DNA from: Enterococcus pallens ATCC BAA-351
GTDB lineage: Bacteria > Bacillota > Bacilli > Lactobacillales > Enterococcaceae
Reading direction: 5' to 3'
DNA length: 64,000 bases
NCBI RefSeq assembly: GCF_000407485.1
Contig: NZ_ASWD01000001.1
Span: forward strand, 868,001 to 932,000
This document shows, in pieces, positions 36,024-44,996 of the stretch. The position numbers and the translations under genes are program-made. The notes beneath the pieces were generated by a model, which saw only the letters and a program-made list of their open reading frames with translations, did not search any database and was not told the DNA's origin. The first letter of the stretch is position 1. Each line of letters starts with the position of its first letter.

Positions 36024-36872
36024 ATGGTAGAAAAACAAGCTCAGACATACGTTGTCGGAAACTTTAAAGGTGGTGTAGGCAAATCAACCACCGTACAGAT
36101 GTTGTCTTTTGAAAGTGCCTTTAGAAAAAACCGAAAAACCTTGGTCATTGACTTGGACCCTCAGGGAAACACCAGTGACGTTCTGTCACTAACTGCAGAG
36201 AACTTTGGAAACAGCGAGCTGCCGGATGAATTTGATTCCACTATCTGGGAAGCGGTTCGCACGGGAGATATTTCCAATTCTATCTATAATATTATGCCAA
36301 ATTTGGACTTGATCCCGGCAAATATCTCTTTTTCTGATTTTCCAGATTACATGATCTCGATGTTCCCAAATGATAAGCTGTCCCAGTTCCAATATATGGA
36401 CAAGCTGATTTCTCCATTAAAGTCAGTTTATGACGTGATCTATATTGATGTCCCTCCAACCATTAGCACGTATTCTAATGCAGCGATGTATGTTGCGGAA
36501 TACGTAATTGTCATTCTGCAAACCCAAGTGAAATCACTAAAAGGGGCTCAGAATTATATTGACTACATGAATTTCTTCATTGAACAGTATCAAACCGAGC
36601 TAGAAGTGGTAGGGATCATTCCTTTCATGATGCAAAAGAGAGATTCTGTCGATCAGGAGATTTACGAAACAGCTAAGGGTATTTATGGCGATCACTTATT
36701 AAACACAGTCGTACTGAACCAAAGTCGACTAAAACGTTATGATGGTTCAGGTATCACCTACGACATAAATAAAAATGGCAAAGTCGAACAATGGGATAAC
36801 CGTGCACATGAAGTATTTGTGCATATTTTAGATGAAATTGATGAGCATCGCTACTTATTATCTGGTGAATAG
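36024..36872 (+). CDS. ParA-type partition ATPase
   Basis: 282 residues. Deviant Walker A motif GNFKGGVGKSTTVQML, then VIDLDPQGNTSDVL and VIYIDVPPTISTYSNAAMYV, the hallmarks of ParA/Soj ATPases of low-copy plasmids such as RepB of pAD1 and PrgP of pCF10. It lacks the N-terminal DNA-binding domain of type Ia ParA. It moves replicon copies apart with the ParB-like partner 12 bp downstream. Transcription passes from the iteron array. Confidence 0.95.
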   Translation: MVEKQAQTYVVGNFKGGVGKSTTVQMLSFESAFRKNRKTLVIDLDPQGNTSDVLSLTAENFGNSELPDEFDSTIWEAVRTGDISNSIYNIMPNLDLIPANISFSDFPDYMISMFPNDKLSQFQYMDKLISPLKSVYDVIYIDVPPTISTYSNAAMYVAEYVIVILQTQVKSLKGAQNYIDYMNFFIEQYQTELEVVGIIPFMMQKRDSVDQEIYETAKGIYGDHLLNTVVLNQSRLKRYDGSGITYDINKNGKVEQWDNRAHEVFVHILDEIDEHRYLLSGE

Positions 36873-36884
36873 GGGAGACGTTAA

Positions 36885-37448
36885 ATGGCGAAAAAGATGA
36901 AGTTAGACTCGCTTTTGACGGCGAACAAGAAGAATAAGGGCATTGAGAAGATGTCCGAGTACTCTAATCAAGAACAAACCGAAAAAACAGCCACCAAACC
37001 AAGGCCTAGTTCCAAGGATCTGCTAGCCAATGCACCGATTAAGAAGGCTGCCAGCAGCAAACAAGAAAACACAATCGACCATAGTCATTTTGTTGAGACT
37101 CAAGCACGACCAGTTGCACCAGCACCTTCTGTCTCAGCAGAAGAGGAAGTTGGAAAACGTGGGCGCAAGCGACAATATTATGATCCACGGTTAAAGGCAC
37201 TTGAAATGCAAAAAATCTCTGCTCGCACGAAGATTCGGATTCAAAATCTGATCAATGCGAAATTTGATGGGTATACACCGGATAAAATGTTTGATTGGTT
37301 GTATGAATACTACATTGAGAAAGAATTGTCCAAAGACGACCGAGATTTCTTGAATCATGTGGAAGAAACGGCCATGGAAGAGTATAAAGAGAAACCTAAA
37401 TATCAGAAATTATTCGCTGAATTAGAAAACGATGAGAAAAAGAACTAA
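36885..37448 (+). CDS. ParB-like centromere-binding partner (RepC/PrgO type)
   Basis: 187 residues. The first ~100 are basic and disordered, with KRGRKRQYYDPRLKA next, then a folded C-terminal region (SARTKIRIQNLINAKFDGYT...) compatible with a small DNA-binding dimer like the RHH proteins of RepA_N plasmids. Placement directly after ParA and between GTTTAC repeats suggests it binds them. Sequence similarity to named families is weak by eye; the role rests on synteny. Confidence 0.75.
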   Translation: MAKKMKLDSLLTANKKNKGIEKMSEYSNQEQTEKTATKPRPSSKDLLANAPIKKAASSKQENTIDHSHFVETQARPVAPAPSVSAEEEVGKRGRKRQYYDPRLKALEMQKISARTKIRIQNLINAKFDGYTPDKMFDWLYEYYIEKELSKDDRDFLNHVEETAMEEYKEKPKYQKLFAELENDEKKN

Positions 37449-37502
37449 AAAAAGTAAACTCCAATCATCTTTAAAAGATGATTTGTGGTTTACTTTTTTT
37501 TT
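37447..37502 (+). terminator. Terminator of the par operon built from an iteron pair
   Basis: AATCATCTT/AAGATGATT forms the inner stem and AAAAAAGTAAAC/GTTTACTTTTTT the outer stem, ending in a T-run. Thus two iteron copies are used as stem arms. Confidence 0.75.
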
Positions 37503-38082
37503 AGATAACTATGATTAAAGTTTACTTTTTTATAGGCAGCATTTCAAATTACGGTTTACTTTTTTTAAGTTGTGGATAAACCAAAGCTGTGGATATCTTC
37601 GAGACAAAGCGACTGTTCATAAAGAGTTTATCCACACTTTTCAAACGTTTGTTCCTAAGGCTTCTTTCATTGAAGTTTACCTTTTTTAAGATTTTAACTT
37701 TGTTTGAAGTTTACTCAAATAAAGTTAACTACCAAATAGCGGTAAACTATAATTCACTTCGTAACATTTATAAAAGTTAACCCTAAAAAAAGATGTCAAC
37801 AAATCGCTTTACAACGCGCTTTTTATCTATTATTCTAATACATGTAAACCACTACGAAAAAAGAGTCTAAAGATTTGGCGATCTTTAAACTCCCAAGGTT
37901 TGAGCTAATTTTGGCGAATTAGCATGTCACATATAAATTAAGCAATCGGTTAGAAAAATTGGCGTTTAACTAACCTCTATTTAGTATACTATAAAATCAC
38001 TCTTTTCTCAATCATTTATAGTGTGACAGCTCTCAAATCCTTAAGAATTTTTTTCGATTAGAAAATTTAAGGAGCGATTGGC
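37503..38082. other. Origin-like intergenic region with iterons and DnaA boxes
   Basis: 580 bp between the par genes and repA. It holds five more GTTTAC/GTAAAC copies (37520, 37554, 37675, 37709, 37742), two perfect DnaA boxes (TGTGGATAA at 37571-37579; TTATCCACA at 37628-37636) and a near-match (TGTGGATAT at 37588-37596). An AT-rich stretch precedes repA with AAGGAG at its start. Likely part of the replication control region or origin. Confidence 0.65.
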
Positions 38083-39159
38083 ATGTCTACCTTTAACGCA
38101 ATGACTGCAACTAATTTACCCAATGGGAACTATTTGCCTATTGATCTAAATCTCATCAATAATCCTAAATATCAAGATTTATCGATTGAAGCAATGATGC
38201 TGCATGCTTTATATACTATGCGCATGACCTGCAGTATCCACAATAGTCGACAAGACGGCAGCTGGCTGGATGAAAAACAGCTTCCTTACATCTATTTTTC
38301 CAATGATGAAGCAGCAGCTTTATTGAAGGTCTCAGAACGAAAGATCACAACCTTGAGAAACCGCCTGGCAGAGCTGGATTTAATCAAGGTGCTTCGTCAT
38401 GGCTTAAAAAACTACCGGATTTATGTAGCAAACCCAGAAGCACCTGCAGAAGGAACTGTGGTTAAACTGTCTTTTAAAAATTATACCTCCAATAAAAAGA
38501 TGACTGAACCTGCTAAAGTACTAACAGTAGATGATACGATGCCCAAAGACGCAAAATCTGCGGCTCCGAGAACGCAAAATTTACCGACAAGTACACAAAA
38601 ACAGCAAGTAAATAAAAACACAAATACAACAAATGCAACACAACTGGGGCCCGCTGCGCAAAATTATCCACAAGTGGATAAAGAGTCTGCGCTGATTGCC
38701 GGATTGCAATCGCGTTATGCACAGTTGATTCCGCATTTAGTTTTCCAACGCTTTTTACCTTTCTGTGATGGAAAGTATGCTAAAGCAAAATGGTTTGTGG
38801 ATACTATTTTTAAGGCAAAATATGTCAGCAATCAGCAATTCTTACAAGCTGGCTTACCAGCAGAAGCAGAAGTATTAACTTTTGAGGAAAATGAGTATTA
38901 CCGTAATGGTTTAGCAGATGCAGTAGCAAAAGCGATTGAGCAAATGTATCGCTACAACAAAGTTCGAAATCCCGAAGCGTTTTTCTTTGCCTTTATGCGT
39001 GGATACTTTACCGAGAAAACTCGCCAGTATTTACTGGATCACTATGAATTGACTCCAGAGCTTGAAAACACGCTTTTAGGCGTAAAACGTGTTTTTAGTA
39101 AAGAAAAATTTAATAAAAATCAGCAAAATACGCTAAAAATACCAATTAATGGCGCGTAA
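38083..39159 (+). CDS. repA: RepA_N family replication initiator
   Basis: 358 residues. The N-terminal RepA_N domain (about 10-125) begins NYLPIDLNLINNPKYQDLSI and contains a winged helix YFSNDEAAALLKVSERKITTLRNRLAEL. A Gln/Asn/Thr-rich linker (~150-195) leads to the host-specific C-terminal domain. In this plasmid family the origin lies inside the repA gene; a DnaA-box palindrome sits in the linker region here (38664-38681). Initiates theta replication of low-copy plasmids of Firmicutes. Confidence 0.92.
   Translation: MSTFNAMTATNLPNGNYLPIDLNLINNPKYQDLSIEAMMLHALYTMRMTCSIHNSRQDGSWLDEKQLPYIYFSNDEAAALLKVSERKITTLRNRLAELDLIKVLRHGLKNYRIYVANPEAPAEGTVVKLSFKNYTSNKKMTEPAKVLTVDDTMPKDAKSAAPRTQNLPTSTQKQQVNKNTNTTNATQLGPAAQNYPQVDKESALIAGLQSRYAQLIPHLVFQRFLPFCDGKYAKAKWFVDTIFKAKYVSNQQFLQAGLPAEAEVLTFEENEYYRNGLADAVAKAIEQMYRYNKVRNPEAFFFAFMRGYFTEKTRQYLLDHYELTPELENTLLGVKRVFSKEKFNKNQQNTLKIPINGA
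38664..38681. promoter_or_regulatory. Double DnaA box palindrome inside repA (putative oriV)
   Basis: TTATCCACAAGTGGATAA is TTATCCAC-AA-GTGGATAA, two facing boxes for the host initiator, encoding residues NYPQVDK in the repA linker. Confidence 0.65.
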
Positions 39160-39504
39160 TACCGTCAAGCTCTGCTATAATGTAGCAGAGTCTATTCAAA
39201 ATGGGCTACTTCGACGTATGAATGGGACGTTTATAACCAAATCAACTAGTAGAATAATGCGCAGCAACAGTTTTGAGCATATATTCTGTGGTGGCTTTTA
39301 AGTTATTACAAAGGATAAAAACTAGTTGAAGCAGGCGAAGATTAATGTTTTTTAATGAACGAATCTTCTGTTTGCGTGGGGACATTCATTCTATATTGAA
39401 CGTTTTTAGCATGTTTCGTGGAGAAATCCTTTCGCGTCAACGAGAGGCCGGCCACTAAATTGAGAAACGTTTATTCTTAAAAGTAGAAAAGGAGGTTTCG
39501 GAAA
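39160..39504. other. Intergenic region downstream of repA
   Basis: 345 bp. A hairpin CTCTGCTA-TAATG-TAGCAGAG at 39170-39190 follows the repA stop. No gene is supported. I checked for a fluoride riboswitch before the channel gene and could not fit one. Confidence 0.5.
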
Positions 39505-39588
39505 GTGAGAAACAACTGGCGCGGCCGTTGGAGTTCTCCTCCCAGGACAAAGGTCAAGGGAATTCGAAAACAAAAATATCATGAATAA
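39505..39588 (+). CDS. 27-residue leader frame overlapping the CLC gene
   Basis: GTG start at 39505 follows AAAAGGAGG with nine bases between; the frame MRNNWRGRWSSPPRTKVKGI... ends at TAA 39586-39588, overlapping the channel gene start (ATG 39581) by 8 bp. The channel itself lacks a ribosome site. This looks like a leader whose translation delivers ribosomes to the channel start. The peptide is basic and may have no role of its own. Confidence 0.55.
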   Translation: MRNNWRGRWSSPPRTKVKGIRKQKYHE

Positions 39589-40897
39589 ATTTACAGGAAC
39601 CTCATTTGCCTATAGCGGCGGACTAGGACTGGTTGTCGGAATTGTTGCTGCATTGTTTATGGGAATAGTGGAGCTGGGAAACCACTTGCTGTGGCAAATC
39701 ATTCCTCGCGCCTTAGGAAATCCGTTTATTTATCCGTTGCTGATTTGTACCTTGGGCGGCGTGATTATTGGTTTTTTCATTGAACATGTGGGCAAGTATC
39801 CTAAACTGCTATCAGAAACAATGACGGAATCGCAGGAAATAGGACGGTTGGAGTATAAGGATGGGCAATTACTTTTTAACGTGTTAGGAGCGATGCTCGT
39901 ATTGCTTTTTGGAGCGAGTGTCAGTCCAGAGGCAGGAGTGATGATCATTGTAGGCGGCATCGTTACATTTTTATGCGACCGTCTAAAAATCGGTGTGCCC
40001 CAACGTAAGGACTTACTGGAGTTTGCTTCAGGAACGGTCTTGGGCGTTTTGTTCACCGCACCACTTTTTGGCGTAGGCAGTGTGTTGGAGCAGGATAATC
40101 TGCGAAATATTACAGAGAGTAAGTTGAAACGATACGTATTATTTATTTTTGCTACGTTTACAGGTTTTATTGGGTATCTGATCACTTACAGTTTTTTCCC
40201 TAATCAGGAACAAGTTTTTGCTATTCAGCGTATGAGTACAGATTTTTCTTGGCAGGGGCTCTTATTAGTTCTTCCGACGATCGTTATCGGTGCTTTTTTT
40301 GGGAAATTATTTTTATGGATGCAAGACCAGGCTCATATGGTTAACCAGCGGATTAAACGTCCAATGCCGTTAACTATTACAGCAGGTATTCTTTTAGGTA
40401 TTTTCGGATTGTTTTCACCGTACTTCTTATTTTCAGGGGAACACAATCTGCTGTCTTTCACTCGTCAATCGGAAAATATGAGCCTATTGGTGATTTTACT
40501 TATCGCTTTTGGCAAGATATTCATCACAATGGTTTGTCTAGCCTGCAATTGGCGTGGCGGAACTATCTTTCCGATGATTTTTGCAAGCATAGCAGCAGCT
40601 ATGGCGCTGATCAAAGTTTTCCCATTTTCAGCCGGCTTGCTGGTGGCGGTGTTCACGGCCAGTGCCTGTGCAGTAATTTTGAAACGCCCTTTTGCAACGG
40701 CTTGTCTCTTTTTATTTCTATTTCCCGTTCAGCTGTTCTTATGGATCTGGCTGGCAGGTTTTTTAGGCAACCTGTTGATAGAAAAGCTCCCTATCGGTGT
40801 GCCGGCTAAAAAGTCGACTGCAGCTAAGGATATTAAGGCGCCGACAAAAGTTTCTCCTTCTGAGGAGTTGCGATCTCGCCGTAATCGTCGTAAATAA
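39581..40897 (+). CDS. CLC-family chloride channel / transporter
   Basis: 438 residues with 10 or more membrane segments. The motif GASVSPEAGVMIIVGGIVTFL matches the conserved CLC helix-F region where a gating glutamate lies, and NWRGGTIFPMIFASIAAAMA matches the helix-N G-x-F-x-P signature. Whether it moves chloride or fluoride, as channel or proton antiporter, is unresolved. Basic C-terminal tail (ELRSRRNRRK). Start has no Shine-Dalgarno site, so translation probably couples to the leader frame. Confidence 0.85.
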   Translation: MNKFTGTSFAYSGGLGLVVGIVAALFMGIVELGNHLLWQIIPRALGNPFIYPLLICTLGGVIIGFFIEHVGKYPKLLSETMTESQEIGRLEYKDGQLLFNVLGAMLVLLFGASVSPEAGVMIIVGGIVTFLCDRLKIGVPQRKDLLEFASGTVLGVLFTAPLFGVGSVLEQDNLRNITESKLKRYVLFIFATFTGFIGYLITYSFFPNQEQVFAIQRMSTDFSWQGLLLVLPTIVIGAFFGKLFLWMQDQAHMVNQRIKRPMPLTITAGILLGIFGLFSPYFLFSGEHNLLSFTRQSENMSLLVILLIAFGKIFITMVCLACNWRGGTIFPMIFASIAAAMALIKVFPFSAGLLVAVFTASACAVILKRPFATACLFLFLFPVQLFLWIWLAGFLGNLLIEKLPIGVPAKKSTAAKDIKAPTKVSPSEELRSRRNRRK

Positions 40898-40941
40898 AAA
40901 GCTGTCATAAAGTGTAAAATACACTTTATGACAGCTTTTTT
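40896..40941. terminator. Bidirectional terminator after the CLC gene
   Basis: GCTGTCATAAAGTGT and ACACTTTATGACAGC form a perfect 15-bp stem with a 5-base loop and A/T tails. Confidence 0.92.
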
Positions 40942-41041
40942 GCACCCTAACTCATAGTGAAGGTGCAAAGCCTTTCTTATACTAAAAAAGAAGAATCATT
41001 GGAATTTTTCCATGGTTTCACATGAAACACTTAGTTCCACT

Positions 41042-41596
41042 TTAATAAAGGAAAAAACCAAGTACACCAGCTAGTATTAGTAGGGAAATCGGACTAATTT
41101 TTTTCTTTCGCAGCAACAAGAAGAAGACCAAGAATAATGCAACCGCCACGAAATTGAGACTGTTGACTTCAAACCAGTTCAAGGTTCCACTGAAGGCCAA
41201 GGTGATCATGGATAAACTGGCTGCCGCGATTAATCCGACAGTGGCAGATTTTAATCCGGAGAAAACCAACTGTAAAGTAGGATTTTCTTTGTTCTTAGTG
41301 AACAACCGCTCTAAAAAGAGGGCGATTATACAGCCGGAAATCACACAGGCTACGGTAGCCAACAGAGCACCCACTAGTCCGGCAACTCGTAAGCCTACAA
41401 AGGTAGCGCTGTTGACTGCTAGTGGTCCAGGAGTCATTTGAGAAATGGTGACAATGTCACTAAATTCCTGTAGAGAGAGCCATTGCTGTTCTTGAACAAT
41501 TTCGGCTTGAATCAAGGGGAGAGTGGCATATCCGCCACCGATACTTAATAAACCAATTTGAAAAAAGCTGATGAATATCTCTAAATATAGTTTCAT
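41042..41596 (-). CDS. Chromate transporter half-protein (second)
   Basis: 184 residues with the CHR domain: LEIFISFFQIGLLSIGGGYATLPLIQ and ISQMTPGPLAVNSATFVGLRVAG. Short-chain ChrA proteins of this type work as a pair of oppositely oriented halves; the partner is the next upstream gene, overlapping by 4 bp (ATGA). Family members export chromate, but many take other anions; no chromate link is shown here. Confidence 0.9.
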   Translation of the reverse strand: MKLYLEIFISFFQIGLLSIGGGYATLPLIQAEIVQEQQWLSLQEFSDIVTISQMTPGPLAVNSATFVGLRVAGLVGALLATVACVISGCIIALFLERLFTKNKENPTLQLVFSGLKSATVGLIAAASLSMITLAFSGTLNWFEVNSLNFVAVALFLVFFLLLRKKKISPISLLILAGVLGFFLY

Positions 41597-42135
41597 TTTT
41601 TACCTCCTTTAGCTTGAATGAATAAAATCAAAATTGTTCCAAGCAAAATCCAAAGAGGATGTATATTGAAAAAGGCATTAGCGATAAAGGCGATAAAAGG
41701 CAAAATCATTAGTAATAATTTTTTCTCCCGCCTTAGTGCCAAATACATATCAATCACCAAATCAACAATGATTGCAGCCACGGCGGCTTCCATTCCCTGC
41801 AGCACGGCCCGGATGATTGGATTGTTTTGAAAGGCAGTATACGCAAGGGAAATTAGCGACAAAATGATAAATGACGGTAAAATTGCAGCCAGGCCACTAA
41901 CAAAAGCACCTTTATAGCCGCGAGCTTTTTTTCCCACAAGAACAGAGAGATTTACTGCGATTGCACCCGGAGAAGACTGGGCGATTGTCGCCAAATCCAG
42001 CAGTTCATCTTTCGTGATGTCACCATGAGAAACAAAGTATTTTTCCATCATAGGAATTGTCACATAGCCGCCGCCAAAGGTAAACGTACTAATAAAGAAA
42101 TTATAGCCAAAAAGTCGTAAGTAAGATGAAGACAC
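41593..42135 (-). CDS. Chromate transporter half-protein (first)
   Basis: 180 residues from GTG 42135, preceded by AAGGAGG. CHR-domain motifs FISTFTFGGGYVTIPMMEKYF and IAQSSPGAIAVNLSVLVGKKARG mirror those of its partner. Transcribed divergently from the LysR gene, which likely regulates the pair. Confidence 0.9.
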   Translation of the reverse strand: MSSSYLRLFGYNFFISTFTFGGGYVTIPMMEKYFVSHGDITKDELLDLATIAQSSPGAIAVNLSVLVGKKARGYKGAFVSGLAAILPSFIILSLISLAYTAFQNNPIIRAVLQGMEAAVAAIIVDLVIDMYLALRREKKLLLMILPFIAFIANAFFNIHPLWILLGTILILFIQAKGGKK

Positions 42136-42235
42136 AAAAAAACCTCCTTAAAGACAGTATACGAGACAAATAATCATAAGTGAAATACAATATATTTATC
42201 AAATCAATAAGAAAATACTTATAAGGAGGGGTTTA

Positions 42236-43120
42236 ATGAATATTCGCCAATTGGAGTTGTTTATGACTGTTGCTGAGGTTGAAAATATGACTGAAGCGGC
42301 AGAGCGGACTTATATTTCTCAGCCGGCAGTTAGTCAAACGATTCAAGAGCTGGAAAAGGAAATTGGTGTTCGGTTATTTGATCGACCGGGACGTTCCATT
42401 CAGCTGAATCCGGCAGGCAAGGCTTTTTTTCAGCGTGTGAAGCATTTTTTGCAGGAATATCAGGAATTAGAGGATTTTGCTGTCTATTTGGAAACGCAGG
42501 CGCCCATGAAGCTAGGCGCCAATTTGACCATTGCCAATTTTTGGCTGCCTCAGTTGGTCACGCCGTTTCTACGTGAGGGGCATCAGGTAACTATCCAGGT
42601 GGATACAGCTGAACGCATTTTGACAGCCTTGCGTAATCAGGAGTTGGATATGGCATTGCTGGAGGGCAGTATTGCGGAAAAAGAGTTGATCGTCGAGCCT
42701 TTTGATCGCTATGAGTTAGTGGTAGTGGTGGCAGCAGAGCATGAGCTAGCTAATCAAGAAACCTTGACAGTGGAGGAATTTCTAAAGTATCCGCTGTTTT
42801 TGCGGGAGCAGGGTAGTGCCATTCGAGCAACCTTGGACAGCTGGTTGCAGCTGCACCAAAAACAGGCGGTTCCAACTATGACTAGTATCAATTCGCCGGC
42901 ATTATTAGCTATGACTGCTACAGGGACAGGTATTACCTTTTTGCCAAAGCAACTGATCCAGCAGTCCATTTATCGGGATCAGGTTCACTGTCTGTCCTTT
43001 GAAGGCCAGCAGTTGTCCAATCAAATTCAGCTGGTGTATCAACCGCAGCATATCTTTACAGAAACGATGCAGGCTTTTCGCAATCTTATTTTCCAGCAAG
43101 GAGGAATAGATCATGGATAA
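42236..43120 (+). CDS. LysR family transcriptional regulator
   Basis: 294 residues, start after AAGGAGG. N-terminal winged helix: MNIRQLELFMTVAEVENMTE AAERTYISQPAVSQTIQELE, the classic LysR opening. The remainder is the periplasmic-binding-like effector domain. Closest in look to CysL/CbbR-type regulators of sulfur or anion metabolism, which would suit an anion (sulfate/chromate) exporter target. Its stop overlaps the start of the DUF1622 gene by 8 bp. Confidence 0.93.
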   Translation: MNIRQLELFMTVAEVENMTEAAERTYISQPAVSQTIQELEKEIGVRLFDRPGRSIQLNPAGKAFFQRVKHFLQEYQELEDFAVYLETQAPMKLGANLTIANFWLPQLVTPFLREGHQVTIQVDTAERILTALRNQELDMALLEGSIAEKELIVEPFDRYELVVVVAAEHELANQETLTVEEFLKYPLFLREQGSAIRATLDSWLQLHQKQAVPTMTSINSPALLAMTATGTGITFLPKQLIQQSIYRDQVHCLSFEGQQLSNQIQLVYQPQHIFTETMQAFRNLIFQQGGIDHG

Positions 43121-43511
43121 TCTTACTAGTGAACTGTTAAGTGGATTGATGCCGTTGTTTCAGCTGATTGTCTTTATCCTAAACATGATTTCGATTTTTA
43201 TTATTTTGTGGGGCGTGTTTACTGCTAGTGTCGATTTTTTTAAAAATTTAGCTAAAAAGCGGAACGATCAGGTCGCTTTGGCCTTAGAAAATAATTTTAT
43301 CAAAGCCTATTTAGGCAGCTATATTTTATTGAGTTTAGAAATCTTGATTATTGCAGATATCATCGAATCAATTATCAATCCGACCTTTCAGGATATTATT
43401 AAATTAGCGTTGATCGTAATTATTCGTACGGTGATTTCTTATTTTCTGCATCGGGAAATTGATGAAAGTCCGATGCAAACGGAGACCAAAAAACGTATGC
43501 AGTCAAAATAA
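43113..43511 (+). CDS. DUF1622 membrane protein
   Basis: 132 residues, start at ATG 43113 with AGGAGG upstream. Three membrane helices (FQLIVFILNMISIFIILWGV; YLGSYILLSLEILIIADIIE; IIKLALIVIIRTVISYFLHR) and the EIDE end typical of DUF1622. Overlaps the LysR gene, so the two are co-expressed. Function unknown. Confidence 0.88.
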   Translation: MDNLTSELLSGLMPLFQLIVFILNMISIFIILWGVFTASVDFFKNLAKKRNDQVALALENNFIKAYLGSYILLSLEILIIADIIESIINPTFQDIIKLALIVIIRTVISYFLHREIDESPMQTETKKRMQSK

Positions 43512-43622
43512 GGAAATCCTCATTTTTCTTGAAAACGGTTTGACCCGGAAAAGACAGACTGCTACTCTAGGAATAGAGACAAGGGATTGTTTCAGCGAAT
43601 AAAAGAAAAGAAGGTATGTACA

Positions 43623-44693
43623 ATGATGAATGAAATGAAGATTCGTGCGTATTTGGAAAAAGAGAATCTAGACGCTTTTTTCATTGCTAAAAGAGTCAAT
43701 GTTCGTTTTACCAGCGGGTGGACGGGAGATGATTCGTTTATTCTGTTAACCAAGGATGAGCAGTTTTTCCTTACGGATCCACGTTACACCGAGCAAGCAG
43801 ACATCGAAGTGCCTGACTACGAAATTATTAATTGGCGGTTGCCGGGTAAAACTGTGGGAGATACCGTGGCCCGTCTAGCTGAAGAAAAGAAAATCAAAAC
43901 AATTGCCTTTGAAGCAGATTACTTAACCTACGATATGTACACTGACTTTAACGAAAAAACATCAGCGGAATTCATTCAAGCTGGCGGTGTCATTGATAAA
44001 ATGCGGGCTATCAAATCGCCGCAGGAAATTCAGTACATGCGCAATGCTTGCGAAATTTCCTGCCGTGCTTTCAACCGAATTTTGGACGACATCAAAGTAG
44101 GCGTAACGGAGAAGGAATTGGCAGCTAAGCTTTCTTTGTATATGGTGCAAGAAGGTGCTGATACGCAACCGTATGGAAATATTTTGATTTCGGGAGCTAA
44201 TACTTCGCTGCTGCACGGCATTCCTTCGAAAAAAGCAGTAGAATACGGCGATTTCGTTTTAATGGATTTTGGTTGTCAGTACAATGGCTACATGTCTGAC
44301 ATGACTCGTACGGTCGTGGTAGGCAAAGCTTCAGACAAACAACGAGAAGTTTACGAATATGAAAAACAAAGCTTGGAAGCAGCGGAGGCGGTAATGAAAA
44401 ATGGAGCGGCCGTTCGTGATATCTACCAAGCTTCGTTGAAACCACTGGAAGGAACCGAATATCCGCAATATACGTATCGCAATATTGGTCATAGTATCGG
44501 TTTGTTTGTACATGAATTGCCATATATCGATGAGCAGTATGACGACGTACTGGAAACGGGAATGGTGATGACCATTGAGCCAGGCATTTACATTCCTGAT
44601 TGGGGTGGGGTTCGAATCGAGGACCAAGTGTTGATCACTGATGAAGGCTATGAAAATATGATCAGTATTTCCCATGATTTGATTGAATTGTAA
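43623..44693 (+). CDS. Xaa-Pro peptidase (M24B, aminopeptidase P-like)
   Basis: 356 residues from ATG 43623 (GAAGGT upstream). N-terminal creatinase-like domain then the pita-bread metallopeptidase fold; metal ligands in VLMDFGCQYNGYMSDMTRTV (two Asp), GHSIGLFVHELPY (His), TIEPGIYIPDWGGV (Glu) and GVRIEDQV (Glu). Cleaves before or after proline at peptide N termini. A second M24B gene lies at 46865, so the window holds two proline-specific peptidases of this fold. Monocistronic, with a strong terminator. Confidence 0.92.
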   Translation: MMNEMKIRAYLEKENLDAFFIAKRVNVRFTSGWTGDDSFILLTKDEQFFLTDPRYTEQADIEVPDYEIINWRLPGKTVGDTVARLAEEKKIKTIAFEADYLTYDMYTDFNEKTSAEFIQAGGVIDKMRAIKSPQEIQYMRNACEISCRAFNRILDDIKVGVTEKELAAKLSLYMVQEGADTQPYGNILISGANTSLLHGIPSKKAVEYGDFVLMDFGCQYNGYMSDMTRTVVVGKASDKQREVYEYEKQSLEAAEAVMKNGAAVRDIYQASLKPLEGTEYPQYTYRNIGHSIGLFVHELPYIDEQYDDVLETGMVMTIEPGIYIPDWGGVRIEDQVLITDEGYENMISISHDLIEL

Positions 44694-44715
44694 GAGGAAA
44701 ATAAGCTATACTAAG

Positions 44716-44746
44716 ACAACGACAGCTATAGCTGTCGTTGTTTTTC
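44716..44746 (+). terminator. Terminator of the M24 peptidase gene
   Basis: ACAACGACAGCTA and TAGCTGTCGTTGT form a perfect palindrome followed by TTTTT. Confidence 0.9.
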
Positions 44747-44996
44747 TGTAAGACTTACAGAATGTATAGATTTATTAGAATGGGTATCATTGTACAACAA
44801 GATTAATGATGTACAGCTTCACAAACTAGCTTTATCGATAATATGTGAATATTGAGAGGAATAGGATAAACAGGTTATCCCAATATTACTCTTGCTAACG
44901 TGATTGACAAAGATTACCATAGCAAATTTGCTATAGAACAGAGTACCTAATCGGTGCTGTAAAGTTTAAGCAGTTAAAATAAAGGAGGTCCGGCGG
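44747..44996. other. Short intergenic region upstream of the thrE pair
   Basis: 250 bp, AT-rich, with an AAAGGAGG ribosome site at its end. No gene or strong structure seen. Confidence 0.5.

Noticed and set aside
39160-39580. Fluoride riboswitch before the CLC gene
   Set aside because: Could not fit the conserved pseudoknot elements.
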